Below, piece after piece: positions 30,953 to 39,113 of a stretch of 64,000 nt of DNA. Below the pieces are notes generated by a model. That model was given only the letters and a program-made list of their open reading frames with translations. It was not told the DNA's origin and made no database searches. The translations under genes were made by a program, and so were the position numbers. Origin of the DNA: Georgenia sp. M64 (lineage in GTDB: Bacteria > Actinomycetota > Actinomycetes > Actinomycetales > Actinomycetaceae); contig NZ_CP145809.1 of NCBI RefSeq assembly GCF_038049925.1, positions 2,328,599-2,392,598 of the forward strand, given 5' to 3'. Position 1 is the first letter of the stretch. The number at the start of each line of letters is the position of its first letter.

Positions 30953-31242
30953 TCGGGACCCCTGGCGACATCGCGCTGCGCGCGCACGAGGGCGAGGTGC
31001 ACGCGGTCCTCGTCGGGGAGGTCGACCTCGACGCCGTGAGCCGCCTCAAGGACGAGCGCGACCACGTCGGGGTCGTCCACGCCGTCGACTCCTCGGAGCT
31101 GACGTTCCTCGACTCCTCCGGCCTGCGCTTCCTGCTCGGCCTCACCGCGCTCAACCCCGGGATCCGGCTCGTCAACCCCTCCCCGGTGCTCCTCGAGCTG
31201 CTGGAGATCACCGGCACCGCCGGCATGTTCCGCATCGCCTGA
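30949..31242 (+). CDS. STAS-domain anti-sigma factor antagonist (RsbV/SpoIIAA-like)
   Basis: This 97-residue single STAS domain includes VHAVLVGEVDLDAVSRL and the phosphorylation motif LTFLDSSGLRFLL, where Ser56 of DSSG is the expected phosphosite. In partner switching, the dephosphorylated antagonist binds the anti-sigma kinase and frees the sigma factor. ATG 30949 overlaps the phytochrome-phosphatase stop as ATGA. That makes this protein the obvious substrate of the upstream phosphatase (inference). No kinase or sigma gene is nearby. Confidence 0.9.
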   Translation: MIGTPGDIALRAHEGEVHAVLVGEVDLDAVSRLKDERDHVGVVHAVDSSELTFLDSSGLRFLLGLTALNPGIRLVNPSPVLLELLEITGTAGMFRIA

Positions 31243-31287
31243 GCGCCGCGGCCACTCGCCGGGGTCGGCGCCGCGCCCGGCGCTCAG
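31239..31287. terminator. inverted repeat spanning two convergent stop codons
   Basis: CTGAGCGCCG at 31239-31248 pairs with CGGCGCTCAG at 31278-31287. The TGA within each arm is the stop codon of the STAS gene (plus) and of the next membrane protein (minus). The 29-base loop is itself G/C-rich. Confidence 0.6.
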
Positions 31288-31808
31288 TCGGTCAGCAGGT
31301 CCTCCACGCCCGCGACCACCTCGACGTCGACGCCGGGCCGGGCACCGTCACGCACGTCCCGGTCACCCAGCGCCTCGCCCAGGCGGACGGTCTGGAGCAT
31401 CGGCACGCCGACGTCGGGGCACGAGAACCCCTCACGGGTGGCGCGGCGGGCGACCGTGAACGCCGAGACGACCACCTCGTCCGCGTCCTCGGCGACCTCG
31501 ACCCGGTGCGGGTCCCCGCACCCCGGCACACCCCCCAGGTAGCGCACGAGAAGCTCACGCTCACCCACGACCGCCACGGCCTCGACAGGCGCGGGGCGAA
31601 CCCGGTCGAAGCCGACGACGAGGGCGTACCCGCCCACCGCGGTGAGAGCCAGCACGATCGTGCCGACGAGGTACAGGCTCAGCGCCCGCACCCGCGTCCG
31701 CCCCTCGGCCGACAGGTCACCCACCCGTGCATCGTCGCCTGCCGGGACCACCGAACGCCAGAGATCCACCCGGGGAGACGCTGGTCCCTCGGAAATCACC
31801 GTCACCAC
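31284..31808 (-). CDS. hypothetical single-pass membrane protein
   Basis: This is a predicted 174-residue protein with one transmembrane segment (LYLVGTIVLALTAVGGYALVVG, split by the file limit as LYLVGTIVLALTAVGG then YALVVG) near residues 45-66. An extracytoplasmic part with two cysteines (GVPGCGD and FSCPDVG) could form a disulfide. No family recognised. The start is uncertain: GTG 31808 is the longest choice, but several in-frame GTGs downstream would keep the membrane segment. It is convergent with the STAS gene. Confidence 0.65.
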   Translation of the reverse strand: MVTVISEGPASPRVDLWRSVVPAGDDARVGDLSAEGRTRVRALSLYLVGTIVLALTAVGGYALVVGFDRVRPAPVEAVAVVGERELLVRYLGGVPGCGDPHRVEVAEDADEVVVSAFTVARRATREGFSCPDVGVPMLQTVRLGEALGDRDVRDGARPGVDVEVVAGVEDLLTD

Positions 31809-31840
31809 CTGGGACGATGGAGGTGTCAGGCCCAGGGACC
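31744..31840. promoter_or_regulatory. clustered GGGACY half-sites upstream of the aldolase gene
   Basis: GGGACC at 31744, GGTCCC at 31783, GGGACG at 31811 and GGGACC at 31835 fall within 97 bp before the aldolase. They match the half-site of the box upstream of the thioredoxin gene. Spacing is irregular and the motif is not rare at this GC, so this is weak evidence. Confidence 0.25.
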
Positions 31841-31903
31841 CGCGGCCGGTCCGGCCGCGCGACGCGACGGCGCCCGCCGCCGCGGCCGACGAGGAGGTTG
31901 GCG

Positions 31904-32788
31904 ATGAACGAGCAGCAGTTCGAGAAGATGCGCAGCGGCGCGGGCTTCGTGGCCGCCCTCGACCAGAGCGGCGGCAGCACGCCCAAGGCGCTGCGCCTGT
32001 ACGGCGTCGAGGACGACGCCTACGCCTCCGAGGAGGAGATGTTCGACCTCGTCCACCGGATGCGAGCCCGCATCATGACCAGCCCCGCCTTCACCGGCGA
32101 GCACATCCTCGGCACGATCCTCTTCGAGAACACCATGGACCGCGATGTCGAGGGCCGCCCGACCGCCGAGTACCTGTGGGACGTCAAGACGATCGTCCCG
32201 ATCCTCAAGGTCGACAAGGGGCTCGACGCCGAGACCGACGGCGCTCGCATGATGAAGCCGATGCCGGGGCTGGACGACCTCCTGGCCCGGGCCGCGGAGA
32301 AGGGCATCTTCGCCACGAAGATGCGCTCCGTCGTCTGCGGCCCCGGGGCCGGGCTCGACGCGGTCGTCGACCAGCAGCTCCAGGTGGCGCACCGCATCAT
32401 CAAGGCCGGGCTCGTGCCGATCATCGAGCCCGAGGTCGAGATCCGCTGCCCCGAGAAGGAGGCCGCCGAGGACCAGCTCCACGCCGGCCTGCTCGCCCAC
32501 GCGGAGCGGCTCGGGCCGGACGAGTTCATCATGCTCAAGCTCACCCCGCCCGAGCGGGACGACCTCTACGCCGACCTCGTCGCGCACCCGCAGGTGCTCC
32601 GCGTGCTGTTCCTCTCCGGCGGGTACTCCCGCGACGAGGCCTGCGAGCGCCTGGGCCGCAACCACGGCTGCGTCGCGAGCTTCTCCCGCGCCCTCACCGA
32701 GGGGCTGCGCGCCGAGATGAGCCCGGAGGAGTTCGACGCCGCGCTCGGCGCGTCCATCGCGCAGATCGCGGCCGCGTCAGCGACCTGA
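31904..32788 (+). CDS. class I fructose-bisphosphate aldolase
   Basis: This 294-residue Schiff-base aldolase cleaves fructose 1,6-bisphosphate in glycolysis. FVAALDQSGGSTPKALRLYG near the N terminus, WDVKTIVPILKVDKGL, and DEFIMLKLTPPERDDLY are characteristic of the staphylococcal-type class I enzyme; Lys212 in the last motif is the expected Schiff-base residue. LFLSGGYSRDEAC is the phosphate-binding loop. ATG 31904 has GAGGAGGTTGGCG. Confidence 0.94.
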   Translation: MNEQQFEKMRSGAGFVAALDQSGGSTPKALRLYGVEDDAYASEEEMFDLVHRMRARIMTSPAFTGEHILGTILFENTMDRDVEGRPTAEYLWDVKTIVPILKVDKGLDAETDGARMMKPMPGLDDLLARAAEKGIFATKMRSVVCGPGAGLDAVVDQQLQVAHRIIKAGLVPIIEPEVEIRCPEKEAAEDQLHAGLLAHAERLGPDEFIMLKLTPPERDDLYADLVAHPQVLRVLFLSGGYSRDEACERLGRNHGCVASFSRALTEGLRAEMSPEEFDAALGASIAQIAAASAT

Positions 32789-32903
32789 GCCCAGCGGCCA
32801 CCGGCGTGCGCGAGCGCCCCGGCGCGCACGAGCGCCGTGGGCGTGCCTAGCATCGGGGCGACGGGTGAGCGCGTACCCGCCGCCCCGACCCCCAGGAGCC
32901 CGC

Positions 32904-33731
32904 ATGATCCCCGTCGGTGTCACCGCCATCCCCACGCAGGGCGCCGAGCTCGCCGCGCGGGTCGCGGCCTCGCTGCGCGAGGCGCTCGACCTGCGCGAGG
33001 AGCACGTCCGCGTCGAGGCCGGCATCTCCGCCCCGGAGCAGGTGGACCACCTCCGCATCGACCTCACGCACGCCGTCGTCGACCGCCACCACCTCACGGT
33101 GCGACCCTGGCGACCCCCGGCCCCCCGCGGCGGTGTCGCGGCCACGGTGACGTCCCTCGCCGTGACCGGCGCGCCGCTCGTGCTGTTCGGTGCGTCGGTC
33201 GCCGTCGACCTCGAGGCCGGGAACGTGCCCGCGCGCTGGGTCCACGACGAGCAGTCCCGCCTGTGGCTGGTCTTCACCGAGGAGATCTCGCCCGTCGGTC
33301 CCGCCCGCGGCCGTCTCGCCATCACCGGGGACGTCGCCGCGCTGACGGCCGCGGTCGAGCAGGTCGCCGGGGAGCTCGCCCGCAGCAAGGGCCTGACCCT
33401 GCGGGAGCTGAGCGTGGTGCCGCGGACCGTGGGGCCGGACCGCTGGCAGGTCGAGGTCCGCGCGACCGTCACCAAGGGCTTCGTCTCGAGCCGGGTCAGC
33501 GCCGATGCGCAGGTGCACCTCGACCCGGCCCTCGTCCTGCACGTCGAGCAGGTCGACGTCCGCGCGGGCGGGATGCTCGGGAAGATCGCCGAGGGACTCG
33601 CCGAGGGCTACCTGCGCCGCGTGCGGGGCCGGCGGATCCCGCTGGGCGCACGGCCCGTGGCCGGAGCCCGGCTGACCTCCCTCGACGTCGACCTCGACGG
33701 CCGCTTCCACCTCGCCGCGACGCTCGGCTGA
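32904..33731 (+). CDS. hypothetical protein
   Basis: This 275-residue cytoplasmic-looking protein has no family I recognise. It is predicted to be alpha/beta, with LREEHVRVEAGISAPEQVDH, a central LWLVFTEEISPVGPARGRLA and a C-terminal half rich in strands (WQVEVRATVTKGFVSSRVSA). No signal peptide or membrane segment is seen. ATG 32904 has CCAGGAGCC, and TAGCAT at 32848-32853 is a plausible -10. The FkbM gene follows within 5 bases of its stop, so they probably form an operon. Confidence 0.7.
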   Translation: MIPVGVTAIPTQGAELAARVAASLREALDLREEHVRVEAGISAPEQVDHLRIDLTHAVVDRHHLTVRPWRPPAPRGGVAATVTSLAVTGAPLVLFGASVAVDLEAGNVPARWVHDEQSRLWLVFTEEISPVGPARGRLAITGDVAALTAAVEQVAGELARSKGLTLRELSVVPRTVGPDRWQVEVRATVTKGFVSSRVSADAQVHLDPALVLHVEQVDVRAGGMLGKIAEGLAEGYLRRVRGRRIPLGARPVAGARLTSLDVDLDGRFHLAATLG

Positions 33732-33736
33732 CGGCG

Positions 33737-34504
33737 GTGCCCCGGACCGCCCCCCTCGCGCGGGCTCGTGGGCTGGCCCGCTCGCTCCTCTGGTCGTACG
33801 GGACCGTGTGGCGCCGACGACGGATGGTGGCCTTCTACGCGGGCTTCCTCGCGCCGGGCGACCTCGCCTTCGACGTCGGCTCCCACGCCGGGAACCGGGT
33901 GCGGGCCTTCCGACGTGCCGGGGCCCGGGTGGTCGCCGTCGAGCCGCAGCCCGACCTGCTCGCGGTCCTGCGCACGCTCTACGGGCGCGACCGGGGGGTG
34001 CGGATCGAGCCGTGCGCACTCGCCGCCGAGCCGGGCGAGGGGGTCCTGCACCTTGCCACGCGGGCGCCGACCGTGTCCACCCTCGCGCCGGCCTGGATCC
34101 GCGACGTGCGCGCCGACCCGCGCTTCGCGGGCCTGCGGTGGGACCGCGAGGTGGTCGTTCCCCTGCGCACCCTCGACGAGCTCATCGCCCGCCACGGGGA
34201 GCCCCAGTTCTGCAAGATCGACGTCGAGGGCCACGAGCTGGAGGTCCTGCGCGGGCTGACGCGGGCCCTGCCGGCGCTGTCGTTCGAGTACATCCCGGTG
34301 GTGGCCGACCGGGCGGTGGCCTGCGTGGAGCGGCTGGCCCAGCTCGGGGAGTACCGGTTCGCGTCCTCCCCGGTGGAGACGTGGCGGTGGGCGACGCCGT
34401 GGCTGACGCCCGAGGACATGGTGCTCCGCCTTCGCGCCCTCTCCCCCGACGCCCGGCCCGGCGACGTCTACGCGGTGCGGTCGGACGTGACCCTGCACGG
34501 CTGA
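33737..34504 (+). CDS. FkbM family methyltransferase
   Basis: This is a 255-residue S-adenosylmethionine methyltransferase. The AdoMet-binding motif is DLAFDVGSHAGNRVRAFRRA with VVAVEPQPDLL as motif II, and the FkbM signature FCKIDVEGHELEVLRGL comes later. Family members methylate sugar or polyketide hydroxyls, often on glycans; the acceptor is unknown. GTG 33737 lies just after the preceding stop without a clear ribosome site, which suggests coupling. Its 3' end overlaps the convergent phosphatidyltransferase gene by 37 bp. Confidence 0.86.
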   Translation: MPRTAPLARARGLARSLLWSYGTVWRRRRMVAFYAGFLAPGDLAFDVGSHAGNRVRAFRRAGARVVAVEPQPDLLAVLRTLYGRDRGVRIEPCALAAEPGEGVLHLATRAPTVSTLAPAWIRDVRADPRFAGLRWDREVVVPLRTLDELIARHGEPQFCKIDVEGHELEVLRGLTRALPALSFEYIPVVADRAVACVERLAQLGEYRFASSPVETWRWATPWLTPEDMVLRLRALSPDARPGDVYAVRSDVTLHG

Positions 34505-35361
34505 GCGGCGAGCGCCCCGGCGGTCGGTGCGAGCCGGCGCTCCCACTGTCGGCGGGCGTCCCGGCCGAAGGACCAGCTCAGCGCCACGAGCGCCACCACC
34601 GGTGCCGCCGTCGTCACCGCGGCCGGGACGAGGGGCGGCGCCCCGAGGACGACCAGGAGCACGACCACCTGCGCGACGCCGACGACCTTTCGGGCGAGCG
34701 AGGGCGGGACCGGCGCCCGGAGCCAGGGGGCCACCGCGGCCGCGGCGAGCTGGCCGTAGCGCATGAGTCCGATCGCCAGGACCCACCACCCGGCCGCACC
34801 GGTCACCACCACGGCGACGGCGAGCACGAGCACGAGCGCGGCGTCGGTCTCGGAGTCGAACCGCGCACCGAACGCGCTCGCCTCGCCCCGTCGCCGGGCG
34901 ACCCGGCCGTCGACGCCGTCGAGCAGGAGCGCACCCGTGCCCGTGAGGAGCACGGCGAGGGAGAGGACGGCCGACGTGGCCGCCGCCTCCGCGGTCGACG
35001 GCCGCACCGACGCGGCCGCGGCCAGGGCGGGCAGCAGGGAGGCTATCCAGGTGACGAGCACCAGACGCACGAGGGTGACGACGTTCGCGGTGCCCAGCCC
35101 GGTGCACGGCACGGCCCGGTCGGTACCCACGGGGTCCGCGCCGACCGGGCCGGGTCCGCGCACGGCTTGGACGAGGACGGCGGCACCGACGAGGTACGCA
35201 CCGGGCCCGACGAGTGCGCCCGGTCCGCCCGTGCCGGTCGCGAGCAGGACCAGCGGGACGGCCAGGCTCGCGAGCAGGCCCAGCGGCACGGCCACCGGTG
35301 TCCGCACGAGGTGCCGCGCGGCCGGGTGCCCGGTGCCGGCGGCCCCGCCGTTGGTCGTCAT
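34468..35361 (-). CDS. CDP-alcohol phosphatidyltransferase family protein
   Basis: This 297-residue integral membrane enzyme transfers a phosphatidyl group from a CDP-alcohol. The family motif D-G-x2-A-R-x8-G-x3-D-x3-D is seen in LLLDGVDGRVARRRGEASAF followed by GARFDSETDA. About six hydrophobic segments are present, with an N-terminal TM region before the motif. Substrate (inositol, glycerol, or other) is not predictable. It overlaps the FkbM gene 3' end on the other strand. Confidence 0.88.
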   Translation of the reverse strand: MTTNGGAAGTGHPAARHLVRTPVAVPLGLLASLAVPLVLLATGTGGPGALVGPGAYLVGAAVLVQAVRGPGPVGADPVGTDRAVPCTGLGTANVVTLVRLVLVTWIASLLPALAAAASVRPSTAEAAATSAVLSLAVLLTGTGALLLDGVDGRVARRRGEASAFGARFDSETDAALVLVLAVAVVVTGAAGWWVLAIGLMRYGQLAAAAVAPWLRAPVPPSLARKVVGVAQVVVLLVVLGAPPLVPAAVTTAAPVVALVALSWSFGRDARRQWERRLAPTAGALAAQPCRVTSDRTA

Positions 35362-35459
35362 CCGGGGCCTCCTCGGCGAGTCGGACCGGCACGTCCCGGT
35401 GGGCCGAAACTAGACCACGCCGGGCCTCCGGGCCAGACCAGGACGCCGCGGGACGGCGG

Positions 35460-36107
35460 CTAACCCTCGAGCAGGCCGAGGTCCAGCGCGCGCAGCACGG
35501 CCCGGGTGCGGTCGCGCACCCCGAGCTTGACGAACACCGCGGACAGGTGGTTCTTCACGGTCCCGGCGGCGAGGTGGAGCGCCCCGGCGATCTCGGCGTT
35601 GGAGTAGCCCGCCGCGGCCAGGCGCAGCACGTCGAGCTCGCGCGGGGTGAGCGGCTCCGGACGCTCGAAGCCCTCGACCGCCCCGGGCCGGGCGGAGACC
35701 GCGCGGAAGAGGCGGTCGGTCAGCCCCGGCTGGAGGAGCGTCCCGCCGCCGGCGAGCACGCCGATGGCACCGACGAGCTGGTCGAGCGTGACGTCCTTGA
35801 GCAGGTAGCCGCGCGCGCCGGCGCGCAGGGCCCGCAGGACGAGCTCGTCGTCGTCGAAGGTCGTCAGCACGAGCACCGGGACCTCGGACCCGCGTGCGGC
35901 CAGCTCCTCGAGCGTCGAGATGCCGTCGCGGCGTGGCATACGCAGGTCCAGCAGGAGCACCTCGACGTCGACGCGCCCGACGAGCGCGAGCGCGTCATCG
36001 CCGTCCCGGCCCTCTCCGACGACCTCCACCTCGTCGCTCAATGCGAGGAGGCTGAGGATCCCCTGCCGGACGAGGGTCTGGTCGTCGACGACGGCGACCC
36101 GGGTCAC
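35460..36107 (-). CDS. NarL/LuxR-type response regulator
   Basis: This is a 215-residue two-component regulator. The receiver has VAVVDDQ at the N terminus, phospho-acceptor Asp54 in VLLLDLRMPRRDG, VLTTFDDDE and YLLKD. The LuxR helix-turn-helix is at about 150-210 (LTPRELDVLRLAAAGYSNAE, then GTVKNHLSAVFVKLGV). GTG 36107 overlaps the kinase stop (GTGA). It probably controls the divergent ABC exporter. Confidence 0.94.
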   Translation of the reverse strand: MTRVAVVDDQTLVRQGILSLLALSDEVEVVGEGRDGDDALALVGRVDVEVLLLDLRMPRRDGISTLEELAARGSEVPVLVLTTFDDDELVLRALRAGARGYLLKDVTLDQLVGAIGVLAGGGTLLQPGLTDRLFRAVSARPGAVEGFERPEPLTPRELDVLRLAAAGYSNAEIAGALHLAAGTVKNHLSAVFVKLGVRDRTRAVLRALDLGLLEG

Positions 36108-37357
36108 GGTGGGGGCTCGGCTCGGGAGCCCGGCCGCCCTGCGGCGGCAGCACCTGACGCGGCCCCACCTGCGAGTCCTGACGTCGCGACACCACCCGCG
36201 GCGTGGTCCCCTGCCGCCGGCAGCCGGATCATCACTGTGAAGCCCTCGCCCGGCGCCGACGCGAACGACACCTCCCCGCCGAGCTCCTCCACCCGCTCAC
36301 GCATCCCGGTCAGCCCGTTGCCGGGCACGATCCGGCGCGCCCCGGCGCCGTCGTCGTGCGCCCGGACCACGAGGCCGTCGACGTCGGAGACGACCGAGAT
36401 CTCCAGCCGGCTCGCCGCCGCGTGACGCACCGTGTTCGTGAGGACCTCCTGCACCGCGCGGACGACGGCGATGGTCCGCTCCTCGTCGAGCGGCGACCGG
36501 TCGTCGTCGAGGGGCGCCCGGACGTCGTCGACGTCCAGCGCGACCGTCAGGCCCGGCAGCCGGCCGACGACGGCGCGCAGGGTGGGCACGAGCCCGGCCG
36601 GGACGTCGCGCAGCTCGCCGACCGTGGCGCGCACGTCGGTGAGCAGGCCCTTGGCGATGTCCCTGGCGCGCGAGACGTGGGTCAGGGCCTCACCGCTCGC
36701 CTGGTGGCCGGCCACCTCCAGCTCGAGGGCGAGCGCGGTGAGCTGGTGGCCGAGGACGTCGTGGAGGTCGCGGGCGATGCGCAGCCGCTCGTCGTTGCGG
36801 CTGGACGTGGCCAGCAACGCGGTCGCGGCACGCAGGTCGGCGTGGGTGGCGGCGAGCTCGGCCCGCGCGGCCGCCTCGCGGCGGGTGCCGACGACCACGA
36901 GCGCGGTGAACACCTGGAACGCGAGGTAGGCGGTGGTGCTCAGCAGCATCGTCGTCGTGTCCCACCCGGTGAGCGCCCCGCCCACGGCCACCGCGACCGT
37001 CTGGACCACCACGACCGCGGCGAGCACGCCCACCGGCAGCGCGAAGGCGATCGTCGCCGTCGTGACGACGAACAGCAGGGACGTGAAGCCCAGGTCCGGG
37101 GCGAGGAGCCACACCGCCATCCCGGCGACGACGAGGGTCCCCATGCTCACCCGCGGGTCCCACCCGCGCGCGGCCCGCACGTCGAGGCTCTCGACGGCGA
37201 AGACGGCGAGGTAGACCAGGTAGGCCGCCCACCACAGCGCGGCGACCGTGCCGTCGTCGCCGAGGGGGACGCCCGAGACGAGCACCGCGACCCCGACGAC
37301 GGCGGTGGCGGCCAGGCCGGCCCCGGCGCTGAGCAGCTCGTCCGCGCGGAAGGTCAT
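36104..37357 (-). CDS. sensor histidine kinase (HisKA_3, DesK-like)
   Basis: This 417-residue sensor has five or six N-terminal transmembrane segments (residues 10-155), then a HisKA_3 dimerisation helix RIARDLHDVLGHQLTALA with phospho-His199. The ATPase domain has VQEVLTNTVRHAA (N box) and DDGAGARRIVPGNGLTGMRE (G boxes). The membrane-embedded sensor without a large external loop resembles kinases that detect membrane stress. ATG 37357 is 7 bases after TAGCAT with no Shine-Dalgarno, a leaderless pattern. The pair is divergent from the ABC genes. Confidence 0.93.
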   Translation of the reverse strand: MTFRADELLSAGAGLAATAVVGVAVLVSGVPLGDDGTVAALWWAAYLVYLAVFAVESLDVRAARGWDPRVSMGTLVVAGMAVWLLAPDLGFTSLLFVVTTATIAFALPVGVLAAVVVVQTVAVAVGGALTGWDTTTMLLSTTAYLAFQVFTALVVVGTRREAAARAELAATHADLRAATALLATSSRNDERLRIARDLHDVLGHQLTALALELEVAGHQASGEALTHVSRARDIAKGLLTDVRATVGELRDVPAGLVPTLRAVVGRLPGLTVALDVDDVRAPLDDDRSPLDEERTIAVVRAVQEVLTNTVRHAAASRLEISVVSDVDGLVVRAHDDGAGARRIVPGNGLTGMRERVEELGGEVSFASAPGEGFTVMIRLPAAGDHAAGGVATSGLAGGAASGAAAAGRPGSRAEPPP

Positions 37358-37364
37358 GACGCCG

Positions 37365-37370
37365 ATGCTA
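37365..37370 (-). promoter_or_regulatory. -10 hexamer TAGCAT for a leaderless start
   Basis: TAGCAT on the minus strand, 7 bases before ATG 37357 of the sensor kinase; no ribosome site intervenes. Confidence 0.5.
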
Positions 37371-37487
37371 CGAGGCGGAGCCCCGGCGGCGGACCTGCCG
37401 ATGGTCATGGGTCGAACCGGTGCCGACAGGCACATCCGGTGGTGCCGCGCCGCTTCCTAGCGTTGCGGCGACGGAAGGAGAACCACC

Positions 37488-38216
37488 ATGACCGTTCTCG
37501 AGATGCACGACGTGCACAAGCACTACCGCGGCGCGATCGCCCTGGACGGGCTGGACCTGGCGGTCGAGCGGGGCGAGATCGTGGCCGTCCTCGGCCCCAA
37601 CGGCGCGGGCAAGACGACAGCGTTCGAGCTGTTCCTCGGGCTGGTCCGGCCGACGTCGGGCTCGGTGTCGGTGCTCGGCCGGGCGCCGGGCGGGCCGGTG
37701 CGCGGGCGCGTCGGGGCGATGCTGCAGTCGGCCGGGCTGCCCGAGCAGGTGACCGTGCGCGAGCTCGTCCGCCTCGTCGGGCGCAGCTACCCGCGCGCCC
37801 TTGCCACCGACGACGTGCTCGCCCGCACGGCCCTGACCAGGCGGGCGGACCGGACCGTGACGACGCTGTCCGGTGGGGAGCGCCAACGGCTCCTGCTCGC
37901 GCTCGCCCTGGTCGGGGCCCCGGAGGTCCTGCTCCTGGACGAGCCCACCGCCGCGATGGACGTCGCCTCGCGCCGCACGTTCTGGGACCAGGCCCGCGCG
38001 AGCGTGGCCGACGGCGCCACGATCCTGTTCGCCACCCACGACCTCACCGAGGCGGCGACGGTCGCCGACCGGGTGCTCGTCGTCAGCGCCGGGCGGCTCG
38101 TCGCCGACACGACGGCGGACGAGCTCACCCGCCACGGCAGCGAGGACCTCGAGGAGGTCTTCCTCACCCTCACCGCGGAGCGATCCTCCGCCGCCGACGA
38201 AGGAGACGACCGATGA
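37488..38216 (+). CDS. ABC transporter ATP-binding protein
   Basis: This 242-residue ATPase of the export (daunorubicin/bacteriocin-like) class has Walker A LGPNGAGKTT near 34-43, a Q-loop in MLQSAGLPE, signature LSGGERQRL, Walker B VLLLDEPTAAMD and switch His in ATHD. ATG 37488 follows GAAGGAGAACCACC, with a TAGCGT -10 candidate at 37458-37463. It is coupled to the permease (ATGA). Confidence 0.95.
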   Translation: MTVLEMHDVHKHYRGAIALDGLDLAVERGEIVAVLGPNGAGKTTAFELFLGLVRPTSGSVSVLGRAPGGPVRGRVGAMLQSAGLPEQVTVRELVRLVGRSYPRALATDDVLARTALTRRADRTVTTLSGGERQRLLLALALVGAPEVLLLDEPTAAMDVASRRTFWDQARASVADGATILFATHDLTEAATVADRVLVVSAGRLVADTTADELTRHGSEDLEEVFLTLTAERSSAADEGDDR

Positions 38217-39100
38217 CCACCGCCCCCCGCCCCGTCCACAACCCGACGTCGCGCGCCCCGCGCACCGGCGACGCCCGAACCACCGCACAGGCGGGCCGAC
38301 GGCCCAACGGCGGACCTGTCGGCCTCGTGGCGCTCGCCGCCCTCACCCAGCTGCACGCCAGCCTCCGCACGCCCGAGTTCGCCGTCGGCGCGGTCGGTGT
38401 GCCTCTCCTGCTCTACGCGATGTTCGGGCTGACCAACGCCTCGGCCGTCCTGCCCGGCGGGACGTCGGTCGGGCTGGCGATGCTCGTCTCGATGAGCGCG
38501 TACGGCGTGGTGTCGCTGGCGATCTTCACCTTCGGCGAGGACGTCGCGAAGGAGCGCGGCCGCGGCTGGACGCGCACCCTGCGCGCGACGCCGCTGCCGA
38601 CGAGCGTCCACCTCGCGGCGAAGATCGCCGACGCGCTCGTGCTCGCCGTCGTCGTCGTCGCCGCGATGAGCGTCCTCGCCGCCACCGCGGCCGGGGTCTC
38701 CATGCCGGCGACGACGTGGCTGGCGCTCGGCGCGACGATGGTCTCCGGGGTGCTGCTCTTCTCCACCCTGGGCTTCGCCATCGCGTTCGTCGCCCGGCCG
38801 CGGGCGGCGGCCGTCATCGCGAACCTCGTGTTCCTGCCGCTGTCGTTCGCCTCGGGCTTCTTCGCCCCGCTGAGCGACCTCCCCGAGGTGCTGCGCGACG
38901 TCGCCGCGTTCCTGCCGACGTTCCACTTCGGACAGCTCGCCTACGGCGTGGCCATGCCGGCAGCCGACGTCGAGGCCTGGACCGCGGCGGCCGGCCGGCC
39001 GGTGTGGGTGCACCTCGCCTGGGTGCTCGGATCGGCGATCGCACTCGGGGCGCTCGCTCTGTGGGCGGCGCGCCGGGAGAGCGTCACTCGCCGCGGTTGA
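38213..39100 (+). CDS. ABC-2 type transporter permease
   Basis: This is a 295-residue permease with six predicted membrane segments after a polar N-terminal tail of about 40 residues. FASGFFAPLSDLPEVLRDVAAF with LPTFHFGQLAYG is the conserved ABC-2 C-terminal motif. ATG 38213 overlaps the ATPase stop. The divergent two-component system suggests an inducible exporter of a drug, lipid or peptide. Confidence 0.93.
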   Translation: MTTAPRPVHNPTSRAPRTGDARTTAQAGRRPNGGPVGLVALAALTQLHASLRTPEFAVGAVGVPLLLYAMFGLTNASAVLPGGTSVGLAMLVSMSAYGVVSLAIFTFGEDVAKERGRGWTRTLRATPLPTSVHLAAKIADALVLAVVVVAAMSVLAATAAGVSMPATTWLALGATMVSGVLLFSTLGFAIAFVARPRAAAVIANLVFLPLSFASGFFAPLSDLPEVLRDVAAFLPTFHFGQLAYGVAMPAADVEAWTAAAGRPVWVHLAWVLGSAIALGALALWAARRESVTRRG

Positions 39101-39113
39101 GCGCGGACAGCCG

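Noticed and set aside
27548-31242. Light-regulated two-component system
   Set aside because: The phytochrome has no histidine kinase domain and no response regulator follows; its output is a PP2C phosphatase.
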